NCBI GenBank assembly: GCA_019914945.1
Contig: CM034107.1
Span: 5,952,001-6,016,000, forward strand
Direction of reading: 5' to 3'
From: Typha latifolia
Lineage: Eukaryota > Streptophyta > Magnoliopsida > Poales > Typhaceae
DNA: 64,000 bases
In this document: piece by piece, positions 1 to 11,879 of the stretch
How positions within the stretch are numbered: position 1 is the stretch's first letter
Layout of the letters: every line of letters begins with the position of its first letter
Translations under genes and position numbers: made by a program
Notes under the pieces: generated by a model
Told to the model about the DNA's origin: nothing
The model's input: only the letters and a program-made list of their open reading frames with translations
Database searches by the model: none

Positions 1-1657
1 CAACATCATAATCATCACCGATATCTCGGTATAATATCATCATACTAGACCATTATGCATAGTCAACACCCGGTACCCGATCTCAACATCATGTTTGAAA
101 GCTCAAACAATACTTCGTCACCCGCAAGAATATCTCAAATATAACCATACCCCGCTACCCCCTAGGGTATCAACATCCATCCAGATCGGGCATCCTTCTA
201 GCTGATAGAAATCTCGTGAGGATAACTCGCCACATATGCCATAGAGAACAGCATGTGTCCGAATGTTTGCTGCGCACACGGACTAACGACCTTCGACGTA
301 AGACCAACAGGATCGCGACTATGTCGAGCGATCAATCATCCACCAAGCGCGTCATAACCCTCGTGCCCACTCGGGTATCCTCACACTTTTTATCAACTAA
401 ACTATCAATCACATTTCATGCTTTCCTTCTAAATGACAAATCATATGCATATATCCAGTACGATAGCAAGTCAATGCATAATAGGAATCAGGAGAAAAAT
501 AATCCAATATAGTCTCCGATTATGTAGTCAACACATGCATACTCATGCCAATCTATTACATGCATACTCATGCTACAGATCAACTAGATAAAATATTATA
601 ACAATATAATTATTTCTCATCATCTCTATATATCACCAATGTGCTCATATCCTAGATCAACTTAATCAGATGCATGATAAAATATCCTCGACTATAATCA
701 TCAATAGATAAAGTCATATAATCATGCTGGAGGCCAAAACATGCATATGTACATAATATATAATATAACCTAATTTGAGAAAGGCGTCTAGGGGGATAAG
801 ACTACTCATAGTCTGATCAGAAGACACAAGCCACGCATCTCTCACGTCTGTCAGTTAACCGAGTGACACTCATCGTTAGCAAAGTCCACGGGGTCTCAAA
901 TAAGGGGGTTCGGGATCTGAAAATATTTAAGTAATATTAGTTAGTCGTTTATCCAATTAGAATTAGTTCAAGTAGAATATAATGGTTTATTTGGTTTAAA
1001 ATCTCTTCTTTTACTCTATACATAACTGGATTCACATTATAGGTACGATTCAAATATTATGACATACTATTATTATAAAATGCTAGTTATAATATACGGA
1101 GAAAGGTTCGTTTCTTTTTAGTTAATATTCTAAATATATAATTATAAAGTAAAAGCTAAACAATTATAAATGGGATATAAGTATAGATAAGATCTATTAA
1201 TAAAAAATTCATATTTCTTAGTCTATTTTGATTAATTAGAAGTTATATAGTATTTACTTAATTATGCAAAATAATTAATTAATTAATAAGACTAGTATCT
1301 TATTCTTAACACGATAGTATATAATAAATTGATAAGATTACTTAAATTACATATATTATGAATATCAGTACATAAATCTAATAATTATAATTTACAACAC
1401 TATCTATTAATCTAATAGAAATATAAATACATAGTTACATCAAAATAAGTATTACCTATATTTATGCATAATAGTTTATAACCTAGTTAATCATTAATTA
1501 TACTAATTATAATTAATAATTATCATGTTGAAGAATATACATTATTATTAAAATAATTAATGTCTAAATAATTTATCTACATTAATTAAGGAAGTAATAC
1601 CTAATTAAATAAATAAATAAATATAAAATAAAGTAGATAATAAAACAATGTTATCAA

Positions 1658-1676
1658 TGCTGGGCTCGGCCCAGCA
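1658..1676. repeat. Perfect GC-rich palindrome of P1
   Basis: TGCTGGGC, loop TCG, GCCCAGCA form a perfect 8-bp stem. A degenerate second palindrome with loop CGA follows near 1690-1702. The pair sits at the junction of the AT-rich and the purine-rich parts of P1 and has counterparts in P2, P3 and the copy at 53123. Confidence 0.7.
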
Positions 1677-1765
1677 CTGCCTGCTACAGTGCTGGGCCGA
1701 ACCTAGAACTATGAGAGAAGAAAAAGGAAGGAGTAGAAGCCGAGGAGGAAGAAGAAAAAGAAAGA

Positions 1766-2027
1766 AAGCAGAAGAAGAAGAAGAAGGAGGAGGAGGAGGA
1801 GGAGGAGGAGGAGGAGGAGGAGAAGAAGAAGAAGGGAGGAGAAGGAGAAGAAGAAGAGAGGAGGGGAGCTAAGGGAAAAGAAAGGAGAAAGGAAGAAGAA
1901 ATAAGAAATAAGAAATAAGAAATAAGAAGAAAGAAGAAAGAAGAAAGAAGAAGAAGAAGAAGAAGAAGAAGAAGAAGAAGAAGAAGAAGAAGAAGAAGAA
2001 GAAGAAGAAGAAGAGGAAGAGAAGAAA
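1766..2027. repeat. GGA/GAA microsatellite tracts in P1
   Basis: About 1766-1840 is mostly GGA and GAA repeats, and about 1939-2013 is a nearly pure GAA/AAG tract. They create long Glu/Arg or Ser/Leu reading frames on both strands that are not genes. Confidence 0.95.
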
Positions 2028-2126
2028 GACAGAAGGTGAGGGAGTGGGTTGCGGACCCGGGCCGGCGGAGAGGTCACCAGCCACTGCTGGCCAGCTAGCG
2101 GCTCGGCTCCGACGAGCCCGAGCTCA

Positions 2127-2129
<3 letters not shown>

Positions 2130-2172
<43 letters not shown>
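2130..2172. repeat. GA dinucleotide microsatellite
   Basis: An uninterrupted (GA)n tract of about 43 bp inside the GC-rich 3' part of P1. Confidence 0.97.
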
Positions 2173-2176
<4 letters not shown>

Positions 2177-2346
2177 TCACCGGTGGCGGCAGCTTTGGGA
2201 AGGTGGCGGTGGGCCGACGTCGGCAACGAGGAGAGGAAAGAGAGTGGAGAGAGAGTGGAGTGAGAGATAGATCGAGAGAGAGATAGATAGATAGAAAGAG
2301 AGGTTTAAAGAGAGAGAGGGAAAGAAGTGGAGGAGTTGCGGCGCCA

Positions 2347-3907
2347 TCAGCTAAGGGTATCAACATCTATCCAGACCGAGCACCCTTCTAGCTGATAGAA
2401 ATCTCGTGATGATAATTCACCGCATATACTCTCGCGAACGACATATCTCCGAATGTCTGTTGCGCACACAGACTAACGACCTCGGACGTAAGGCCAACAA
2501 GATCGCGACTATGTCGAGCGATCAATCATCCACAAAGCTCATCCTAACCCTTGCGCCTACTCGGGTATTCTTGTGCTTTCTATTAACTATCCTATCAATC
2601 ACATTTCATGATTTTCTTTTAAATGACAGATCATATGCATATATCCAGTATGATAACAAGTCAATCATTAATAGGAATTTAGGTGGAATAGGAATCAAGA
2701 GAAAAACAATGCAATGTAGTCTCCAATCATATATTCGACACATGCATACCCATGCTAATCTATCACAACATGCATACTCATGTTATAAATCAATTGGACA
2801 TAAAATTATAATATTATAGTCATCTCTAATCATCTCTATATATCATCATCGTAATCATATCCAAGATCAGCATAATTACATGTATGATAAAATATGCTCG
2901 ACTGTAATCATCTCTAGATAAAGTCATATAATCATGCTGGAGGCCAAAACATGCAAGTACATAATATATAATATATCCTAATTTGAGAAAGGCATCTAGG
3001 GGATAAGACTACTCACCATTATTGCAATTACCAAACAACTACTCGTTCACGCTGCTATGACAACAATTAAGCCTCAATAGCTAAGTCCACAGGGTCTTGA
3101 ACAGGGAGGTCGGGACCTGAAATTATTTATAACAAATAATGTCAGTTTTTCTATTAATTAAAATTAACACGGCTAGAAGATAATTTCTTGTTGTAATCAT
3201 GTACTCTTCATTTCTATATTTGTTTTGTTATTTATTAACCATAATTATATTATTTAATAGTATATTAAAAACATAATTATTCGCCTATTATTCTCTTTAA
3301 TAATTAAGAAAAATAATAATTAAGTTACTGCAAATAATTATGCAAGAATATATGTGCATAACCATAATAATTATTATTACCTACCTAGGATTAATATAGT
3401 AATTTATGTTGCAGATATTTTGTTAAACATGATATAATTTGATTTATTTACTAACTATGACGTAATTGGATTTAATTTATATAAATTAAATATATTAGAT
3501 TAACTGAACTAATTAAATAATTAATAACATAATCAAATATAATTTAAATAGTATCAATAATATGCATATATATATAAACTATATATAGTGCTGGGCTCAG
3601 CCCGGCACCTTAACCTAGCAGGTGCTGGGCCGAGCCCAGCACCTTGCATCAGCCCAGCACCTCACTACAGTGTTACCCGAGAGGAGAAAGATAGGAAAGA
3701 GAAGAAGAAGAAGAAGAAGAATGAGGGTTGGGTCGTAGGGGAGGGGTACGTGGCGGCGGTGGAGTGGCCAGTGGGCCGGGTCCCACCGCCATGCATCGCC
3801 GCGGCGTGGAGAAGAGTGGCTCGGTGGAGGTGCGTGGCACCCCCACCGCTGCCACGGGATGCATGGCATGCTAGGCACGAGGCCGGCTAAAGCACGGCCG
3901 GTTGTGT
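2347..3907 (+). repeat. P2: second P copy, continued at 7313-7363
   Basis: The copy starts in mid-consensus at about 2347 (GGGTATCAACATC, equivalent to position 164 in P1) and follows the family order up to GGCCGGTTGTGT at 3907. It then resumes at 7313 with TGCATCGTGCCC and ends in GGGTTATTACA at 7363. The matching part of the inverted copy P3 reads GGCCGGTCGCGCCGTGCCC without a break, so P3 was inserted into P2. The P1/P2 junction could be an unequal exchange or another nested event. Confidence 0.7.
3589..3643. repeat. Paired palindromes of P2
   Basis: The first palindrome (3589-3607) is TGCTGGGC, loop TCA, GCCCGGCA, with one mismatch. The second (3621-3643) is GGTGCTGGGC, loop CGA, GCCCAGCACC, a perfect 10-bp stem. 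The two are close to reverse complements of each other, so they can also pair as one longer inverted repeat. Confidence 0.75.
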
Positions 3908-4159
3908 TGTAACAACCCAATCCCAAAAAAAAAATAAATAATAAAAAATAATAAATAATAAAATAATAAAATAATAAAAAATAAAAAATTTCATGGGCAC
4001 GGCGCGACCGGCCACACTGTGGCCGGCCTCGTGCCCACGCCAGTTGCTCATGCAGCTTGGTGGGGCGCCACGCGCCTACAGCCGCCGCCACAGCCAACCG
4101 GCTATGGCCAGCTGGCCCCAGTGGGCCCCAGCGCCGCCACTACTCCTCCTCCACCGCCT

Positions 4160-4170
4160 TCTCTCTCTCT

Positions 4171-4216
<46 letters not shown>

Positions 4217-4360
4217 GCCACCCTCTCTCTCTCTCTCGGCCAACCTCTCTCTCTCTCTCTCTCTCGGCCACCCTCTCACTCTACTCTCTCTATCTATACC
4301 GGCACCTTCCTCGGGAGCGCCGCCGCCGCCCAGTGAGATCTCTCACTCCCTCTCTTTCCT

Positions 4361-4392
<32 letters not shown>
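4160..4392. repeat. CT-rich microsatellite tracts in P3
   Basis: Interrupted (CT)n runs at about 4166-4265 and 4368-4391 correspond, inverted, to the GA tract of P1 at 2130-2172. A CTT/CTTT run follows at about 4590-4640. Confidence 0.9.
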
Positions 4393-4680
4393 TTCGAGGT
4401 TGGGATCGCCGGAGCCGAGCCGCCGGCGCCGGCCGCTGGCGGCTGCCAGCCGGGCGGGCGCTGGCCTGCCAGGGGGCGGGCCGCCGCGGCTGGCCGCGCC
4501 GGGCGGGCCAACCGGGCCAGCTGGCCGGTGCCCTCCCCGTCGGCCCGAGTCCGCAACCTCCTCCCTCACCTCCTATCTTTCTTCTCTTCCTATTCTCTTC
4601 TTCTTCTTCTTTCTTTCTTTCTTTCTTTCTTTCTTTTTTTTCTCCTTCTTCCTCGGCTCCTTTCTTCGTCCTTCGCAGTG

Positions 4681-4731
4681 TTGGGCTCGGCCCAAGATCG
4701 TAGTGGCAGATGATGCCGGGCCGAGCCCGGC
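4681..4731. repeat. Paired palindromes of P3
   Basis: TTGGGC, loop TCG, GCCCAA (4681-4695) and GCCGGGC, loop CGA, GCCCGGC (4715-4731) are both perfect. Read on the element's own strand their order is the same as in P2: loop TCG first, loop CGA second. The stem sequences differ from P2 but remain paired. Confidence 0.75.
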
Positions 4732-7312
4732 CTGATGGCGATGTAATTAATTTATTAATTTATTAGTTTATTTATGTTATTTATTTAGGTATTTTTCTTC
4801 TTAATTAATGCAAATAGATTATTTAGACATTAACTATTTTAATAATATTATATATCCTTCAATATATCTTTATTAATGATAATTTTTATAATTAATGATT
4901 AATTAGGTATAAATATAGGTAATACTTATATTTATTTATTTATTTACATATCTATTAGATTAATAGATAGATTTGTAAATTATAATTATTAGATTTATAT
5001 TCTAATACCCTCATCATATATATTTTAAGTATTTCTATTAATTTTATGATTATTTTGCAACAAATAAAATACTAAGTTTATTTAGTTATTTATTTATTAT
5101 TTTATTGAGTAAAGACTGCGTTGTCCCTAATTAATCAAGATAGTGTATGAATTATAAAATTAATTAAAATTAGACCACCTCTATACTTATTTAGCCTTTT
5201 ATTTTATTTTATAATTATATATTTAGAAATACTCTTATATAAAAGGAAACATGCCTCTTCTCCTTATATTATAACTAACTTTTTATAATAATAAAGAATT
5301 ATAATATTTGAATCGTATCTATATTATAGACCTAGTTATGTAATCAAAAATAAAGAAAAGTGATTCTAAATCTAATAAACCTTTATATTTTAACTGAATT
5401 AATTCTAATTAGATAAACGGCTAACATCATACTACTTAAATATTTCAGATCCCGAACCCGCCCTTATTTGAGACCCCATGGACCTTGCTAGCGATGAGTG
5501 TCACTTAGTTACCTGACGGACGTGAGAGATGTGTGGTTTGTATCTTCGATCCAGACAGTGAATAGTCTTATCCCTTAGACGTCTTTCTCAAATTAGGTTA
5601 TATTATATATTTGTGTATATGCATGTTTTGGCCTCCAACATGATTATATGATTTTATCTAGAGATGATTATAGTCGAGCATATTTTATCATGCATTCAAT
5701 TATACTGATTTGGAATATGAGTACATTAGTGATATATATAGAGATGACTAGAGATGATTCTACTGTTATGATTGTTTACCGAGTTGATATGTAGCATGAG
5801 TATGCACGTAATAGATTAGCACAAGTATGCATGTAATATATTAGCACGAGTATGCATGTGTTGACGATACAGTTGGAGACTACATTGCATCATTTTCTCT
5901 TGATTCCTATTCCACCTAAATTCCTGTTATGCATTGACTTATTATCGTACTGGATATATGCATATGATTTGTCATTTAGAAAGCATGAAATGTGATTGAT
6001 AGAATAGTTGATAGAAAGCGTAAGGATACCCGAGTGGGCGCGAGGGTTAGGGCGTGCCTGGAGATGATTGATCACTCGACATAGTCACGATCCTATTGGC
6101 CTTATGTCTGAGGTCGTTAGTCTGTGTGCGCAGCAGACATTCGGACACATGTCGCTCGCTAGGGCATATGTGACGAGTTATCCTCACGAGGTTTCTATCA
6201 ACTATGTGGGTGTCCGGTCTGGATGGATGTTGATACCCTAGCGGGTGGCGGGGTATGGTTATATTTGAGATACTCTTGCGGGTGGCGGAGTATGCTCTGA
6301 GCCTTTAGACATGATGTTGAGATCGGGTACCAGGTATTGACTGTGCACAGTGGTCTAGTATGTCGATATTATACTGAGATGTCGGTGATGATTATGATGT
6401 TGAGAAATGCATATGATTTCATTATCATTTAATTACCTGATTATCGAGTGGTCAATATTCATCATATATGATTGCATTTAATATCATAACGTGGTCATGG
6501 TCGGCATGCATCATGTGTCATATTTGAGAGAGAGTTATGATGATAGTATGATACAGAGATTTGTTTACTCATGGTCGAGGATTATATATACTTTTATCAG
6601 TTATGACATGTTATCTACTTTTCATTTATATATTATTGAGGATACATTCATATACTCATTCATGGCATGATACTCCTTCTGATTCATATTATCCAGTATA
6701 TGATTTACTCTCTGTTTGGCATCACTAATTCGGGGTAAGGTCTATTCACTGAGCCTTTTACTCATGACTCTCTTTATTTTCTTTTCTAATCCCTCGGATT
6801 TGTGCTACGTGATAGCGACCTGAGATATCTTAAGAAGATATTTTAGAGTGATGATGATGTGAGCTATTGATGCGAGACGGTATAGAAGATAGTTTAACCA
6901 GACATTGAGTTGTATCGTTGTTTGTTATATTTGTGCCTTATTGTATCGAATGATGATTTGTATAGTATATATCAGAATTTATAGCACTCGTGTATCAGTT
7001 GTTTAGTTGTATCTTGATGGTTTGTTGTGACCTGTGTGGGCCCTGCTAGATTATGTAGTGGTCTAGTGTATATTATTATGAACTTGGATATTCGTATGTT
7101 AACAAGTTTATTTGGTTGATAGCATGATGTATTTGGTTATGGATTATGTGATCATGGATAGGTTAATAGGTTTTATTTGATGATGTCATGATTATATGTG
7201 CACAGGAGAGTATCTGGGTGTGACGAGCCCTGCCCGACCTGTCGCGTGCGCCGCGCGTGCCGTGTGGGCGCGTGGGCGTGCACGTGCTCGTGCCGGGCGG
7301 GGGCGTTACATG

Positions 7313-7363
7313 CATCGTGCCCAGCAAGCTTTAGTTTTTTTTTAACCTACTTGGGTTATTACA
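7313..7363 (+). repeat. 3' tail of P2 beyond the P3 insertion
   Basis: This 51-bp piece carries a CGTGCCC block, a T-rich run and the terminal TTGGGTTATTACA. It matches, in reverse complement, the first part of P3 (3908-4000) and completes P2. Confidence 0.6.
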
Positions 7364-9953
7364 GTTTTAACGTGACCCTTCCGCGTTCGAATGTGACATA
7401 CATAATAGTTATTTTCTTAAGGAAACAACTTAAACAATAATAAAAGTAGACGCCCATAGAGTGTATCAATGCTCGAGACAACTCGGTGGGGGTCCGAATC
7501 ACATCACTTGTGATAGTAATCCAACAAAGGCATATCAAGTAAGCCGTCAAAACTCATCCAAGATTGTCTTCCGATGGCAACGACTTCTTGGGCATCATAG
7601 AGATGGAAAAATCCAATGAGGGCGGCAGCATGAGGAAGAGTGGGAGTGGGAGGCGCGTGACTGATAGGAGAAAAAGAGAGTGGGTGAGTGAGTGAGGTTA
7701 TGGCTTAGGGTTAGATATTAGGTTATATATATATCTAGTTAGAAGGTTGAATCAACCCGACCCGATTTGATCCGTCCCATATACTTAAATGGGCCAAACA
7801 AGTCAAACGAGTAAGTAGTATAAACTTGAACATGACCCGATTATTAAATGAGTTAGGCAGGTTGACTTGTTTGTGGCCCGAACCTAATTAGACTAAACCC
7901 AAACTCGATTAAGAGTCAGGTTATCATGACAGATTATCGGCTCGGGTCAATTTTTGTCACTCCTAGTGGCAATGCTCATAACTCAAGTGAATCCATAAAG
8001 CTTACATTACATACCCACTCATATGTTTTTTCTTCTTTCGTAACATTTGCTTGAGATCAATATAAGGTAAAGTACGTTATGTTTTATTTTACACATATAT
8101 ATCATCCAATTTCACTTAGGATATTATATGCTTAATCCTCATTTATTATCTCTATATTTAATCTGCAGAAAAATATATAGTAAATTTCTATAGATCATAT
8201 ACTAGCTCATATGACCATTAATACATTTTTTATGTTCTTTGACATTTAAGTATTTACCTAAGATTAAGTATATAATATAAGGACTGACTTACACGCGTGT
8301 ATTAACGTGATGATTCTTTTTCATCTTTTAACAAATATAAAAGAGACAAAATTTGTAGAAGAAGAAATATATGTGCTCTCTGTAAACTTTACATGATATA
8401 TTTAACAAAGTATGATCCATATGAGGTTATTAATATCTATAAGGAATATAAGGAATAGAATATGTGATTAGAATATTCATTAGCCGAATATGTCGAGAAA
8501 TGAAATATTTGCTTGGGACTTGCTAGATATGTTAAGGCCTAATATATTTGCTTCTGATCTTGATTGGCCGAATATAGTTGTATGAAAGATGTTACGCCAA
8601 GGAACAAAATAAATATATTTTACCTTTCTATACTTATCCCTAAAATTACTTTACATTTATGTACTTTAAAAAATTTCAGACTAGTCTTTATACTTATAAC
8701 TAACCTGAGATCAAAATACCTCCATCGTGTTTATTAGACAAAATAGATAAGTTTTTTTTTTAATCTCATATTTGTTTGTTCCTAGATATGATAAAACTAT
8801 TAAACTCCATAAAAAAACAAGTTTAATAAAATTTAGTATATGTGGGTATGTTTTAAAGAGAAAGAATGCTTAAGCATTTTTATTCATAAAAATTTAAAAA
8901 TATAGGGAATTCAGCGCGCCATTTAATATTTAAAATTTTTGAGGCATGATTCGTTACTTTGGATGGAAAAACTAACAATTTAGTCGTAAGTATATAAATT
9001 AATTTAAGACTTTTTAAAGTGCATTATAAAATGATTTTACGTAGATGTATAGATATATCTAACCCTAATATATATGTTTGGTATCTTTCTGGACATGCTA
9101 AAGCCTAATATATTTGCTTGTGATCTTGTTTTATATGCCAAGACTTGTATATTTGATTTGTTGGATATGATAATATATAAATTTTATTTTAATATTAATT
9201 TACTAACTATTTTAAAAGTTTAAGTTGTCACACAACGATTATCATTATATTATAATACTATTTTTATTTCTAAGCTAGGACATTTTGATGAGCTCAATAA
9301 ATAAATTTGACTTAAACAGGTAGAAGTTTTATATTTTTATGTAAGACCTCATGCAATGTTAACTTACCAATTTTTCTGAAAGTTTAAGTATTTGGAAAAA
9401 AAATATCTTTATATTTATATTTTAACACTTGAACTCATTTTTGGGCTTTAGATATTTTGACCAACCCAATAAATTTATTGGGTTAAATTTAAATGGGTGA
9501 AAATTTTATATTTTAAATGGCTTTGTTGTAATATCAGTAACAAATATAAAGAGACAGAAATTAGGGAAGAAGAAATTGTTTGTATTCCTCTATAAGCTTT
9601 GCAAGACATATTTATATACAAATAAGTTTGATGGATCCTTAATATCTGAATGAAGATTCAAACAAATAATAAAAAAAAATATGTTTGGTATCTTGCTAGA
9701 TATGACAAAGCTTGACATGGTTGCTTGAGATCAAGCCGTATAAGCTAAGACCTAAACATATTTGGTTAGGATCTTGAGGCTGAATATGGTAGTATGAGGA
9801 TTATATTAATTCCAGTGTCTTTTATGTCTTAGCGGTTGGCACTCAAATACTTGCTTGAAGAATACTCGATATAAACAGAATACATTAGATTTGGTTCTAC
9901 ACATAAAAAACATACAATTTCACATAGTATTATGCTTATTCCTCCCTTATTAC
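7364..9953. other. Gene-free AT-rich stretch with diverged duplications
   Basis: I see no gene. A motif of the type TTTGGTATCTTGCTAGATATG followed by CCTAATATATTTGCTTG recurs in diverged form near 8507, 9073 and 9685. AACAAATATAAA(A)GAGAC recurs at about 8332 and 9539, each followed by a similar GAAGAAGAAA block and a TTTAC/TTTGC segment. A CATCCAATTTCAC-type block recurs at about 8110 and 9915. These point to old local duplication of a segment. Confidence 0.5.
7745..7968. repeat. GACCCGA-rich dispersed repeat fragment
   Basis: The stretch is dense in CCCGACCCGA, GACCCGATT, GGCCCGAAC and GGCTCGGGTC words and ends in TTTTTGTCACTCCTAG, a composition typical of short non-autonomous plant transposons. 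I see neither a clear inverted terminal repeat nor a target duplication. Confidence 0.3.
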
Positions 9954-11146
9954 TGATGCGAACCGAGTCAGATCGAATCACATCAAGGGGACATTGGACT
10001 CAATGGATTGAATCTAGTTATTTTATTTGCTTATTTGATTTAGTTAGAGTCTTAGTAGGTTATGATTGTATTTAATTAGCTAAATCTAGCTATGCACAGT
10101 TTCGAAAAAATATTCACAAAATATTTTGCTGACAATGAAGCCTGATTTAGTCAAGTAGTTAGTTTATTTTATTTTATTATTTGAATTTCAAATAAATCGG
10201 ATAATCCGCATGTAGTTCCGTTCCGGTAAAACTTTTTACTAATATAAATAGGAGTGGACATGCATTGATAAGAATCATGGAATGGAATTGATTGGAAGAA
10301 ATATGAATTTAGTCAATTATTATTTTTGTCCTTATCTTCTATCTAATTGTTAGATCACTTTATCTTTCTAAGAGTAGATCATACCCGTAGAAATATTCTA
10401 ACCTTCCAAACCCTAGCCACCTCCTACCTCCAGCAGCCACTCAATAATATGGCCATCCACCACCACCCTTGGCCGTCCGTTACCCTCCGATGTCGCTAGA
10501 TCCATCAAGAAGAGCTCTAAAAGGATTGAGAAGGCTCTCCAAGCCTTGACGGCAGTTTTCTAGGCTCGTTACCACCTCCCCACACCACCTGTGTCGCCGG
10601 CCACCTCCACCTTCAAGTACTAATAATGGTGAAACTGTAAAAACAATCCAAACCGCGGCAACCGTCTCTTCTCCGATTGTAGTGGATCACCCTTTATCCT
10701 TGCAAATCGAGCCCTCCATCATAGCAACACCAGAGCAGTCCGCAGCAACGATCGTGATGTCGTCTTACCCACCCGTGATGGAAGCTAGAGCCAAAAACTC
10801 TAACTTTCCATCGGTGATGATCTAGGTACTTTCAGTCCAAGCCACCACCGTTAGCACCTTCCTTGGACCAGCTACAACTGAGCTATGGCCTAAACCTCAT
10901 GTGCTAAGACCTTGGCTCGAGCCACCCGCGGCTAGGATGGACTATGGCTCAAAACGGTGGGCCCTAGAGCAGAACCCACCATGGGCCCCTCTTCTCTGTG
11001 GTAAATGAGACACATAAGGAGATCGAGAACATAAAATTCAAAAGCGAAGGAAGGTTTGTAAACCACCATGGACACCTTAAGGACAAGGTGGTCAAAAGCG
11101 TGGTGGATTGATGCGAACCGGGTCAGATTGGATCACATCAAGGGGA
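9954..11146 (+). mobile_element. R1: remnant of an LTR retrotransposon
   Basis: The sequence TGATGCGAACCGAGTCAG at 9954 is repeated with few changes at 11109, where it breaks off at about 11146 against a P fragment. So a 5' LTR start and a truncated 3' LTR start flank about 1.15 kb. A TATAAATA box lies at 10243-10250. A polypurine-like block with ACCTTAAGGACAAGGTGG (11074-11108) directly precedes the second LTR start, as in Gypsy elements. No gag or pol is present, so this is an internally deleted copy. The leader around 10420-10500 (CCACCACCACCCTTGG) recurs inverted in R2. Confidence 0.65.
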
Positions 11147-11873
11147 TTTCATTTGTTACAAAATAATATATAATAAATTATTAGAATTGCTTAAAATATA
11201 TATCATATGAATATTAGTATTCATCTATAAATCTAATGATTATAATTTACGAATTTATGTGTAATATCTTGTAACATAATTAATCATTAATTAATTATAA
11301 TTAATAATAATCATATTGATGAATATATATTATTATTATTATTAAAATAATTAATGTCTAAATAATATTTTTGCATTAATTAAGAAAGAAATACTTAAAT
11401 AAATAAAATAAAATAAAACACTACCATTGTAGAAAGAGAAGGAGAAAAAGCCAAGGGAGAAGAAAGAAACAAGAAGAAGAAGAAGAAGAAGAAGAGAAGA
11501 AGAAGAAGAGAAGAAAGAGAGGAGGAAAGGGAGGAGAGTCGGGCCGGCGGGGAGGGACATGGCAGCTGCTGGCTAACCAAGGGCTGACCTCTCACTGATG
11601 GCTTGGTTCCGCAAACCCGAGAGAGAGGGAGTGAGAGATGCCAAAAGAGAGGGGGGAGAGAAGTGAGAGAGAGAGAGAGAGAGAGAGGGGGGGAAGGAGG
11701 CGACTAGGGTGGTGTCGGCGCGCCCGCCATGGCCAACTGGCCGCAGTCGGTTGGCGGCAATAGCAACATTAGGGGGGTGCGTGGCACCCTTATGCACCAT
11801 GCAATAGCATGGGCACAAGGTCGGCTATAGTGTGGCTGGCCACATCATGCTCTTATAATATTTTTAAGGGTAG
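11147..11873 (+). repeat. P4: fragment of repeat family P
   Basis: This covers the AT-rich part, GAA and GA microsatellites (about 11470-11530 and 11662-11692) and the GC-rich end with GGCTGGCCACATCATGC, closing in GGGTAGGTTGTTA. It starts abruptly at the break in R1, so either R1 or P4 was truncated by the other. Confidence 0.6.
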
Positions 11874-11879
11874 GTTGTT

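Larger units (their letters stand above)
1..2346 (+). repeat. P1: truncated copy of long LTR-like repeat family P
   Basis: This is the 3' two thirds of a repeat that recurs at 2347-3907, 3908-7312 (inverted), 11147-11873, 11880-12860 (inverted) and 52753-55306 (inverted). Shared blocks run in the same order: a GATACCC/GGTATCAAC segment, a conserved non-coding block near 216-512, a block ending in GGGATCTGAAA near 900, an AT-rich stretch, a pair of GC-rich palindromes, GAA/GGA microsatellites and a GA tract in GC-rich DNA. The left end lies outside the window. The right end stops abruptly at about 2346 where P2 begins in mid-consensus. By its ends in other copies the family looks like a long LTR; no protein is credible in it. 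Confidence 0.75.
3908..7312 (-). mobile_element. P3: near-complete LTR-like P element, inverted, nested in P2
   Basis: On the + strand this 3405-bp element starts TGTAACAACCC and ends GGGGGCGTTACA, so both orientations have the TG...CA ends of an LTR. It is in the opposite orientation to P1 and P2 and interrupts the tail of P2. The flanking 5-mers are TGTGT (3903-3907) and TGCAT (7313-7317): they match at three of five positions, so a target duplication is possible but eroded. No gag-pol lies beside it, which fits a solo LTR. Long LTRs beginning TGTAAC are known in Tekay/Del-type chromoviruses; that assignment is inference. Confidence 0.6.

Noticed and set aside
1648..2366. Several open frames of 70-120 codons rich in Glu/Arg or Ser/Phe/Leu
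   Set aside because: They are translations of GGA, GAA and GA microsatellites within a P repeat, present on both strands.
3588..4735. Open frames up to 236 codons on both strands, Pro/Arg/Ser/Leu-rich
   Set aside because: They arise from GC-rich and CT-repeat DNA at the P2/P3 junction and are not conserved between P copies.
3908..7363. P3 taken as ending at GGGTTATTACA (7363) rather than 7312
   Set aside because: The last 51 bp match the tail of P2 in + orientation, so they belong to the interrupted host copy.
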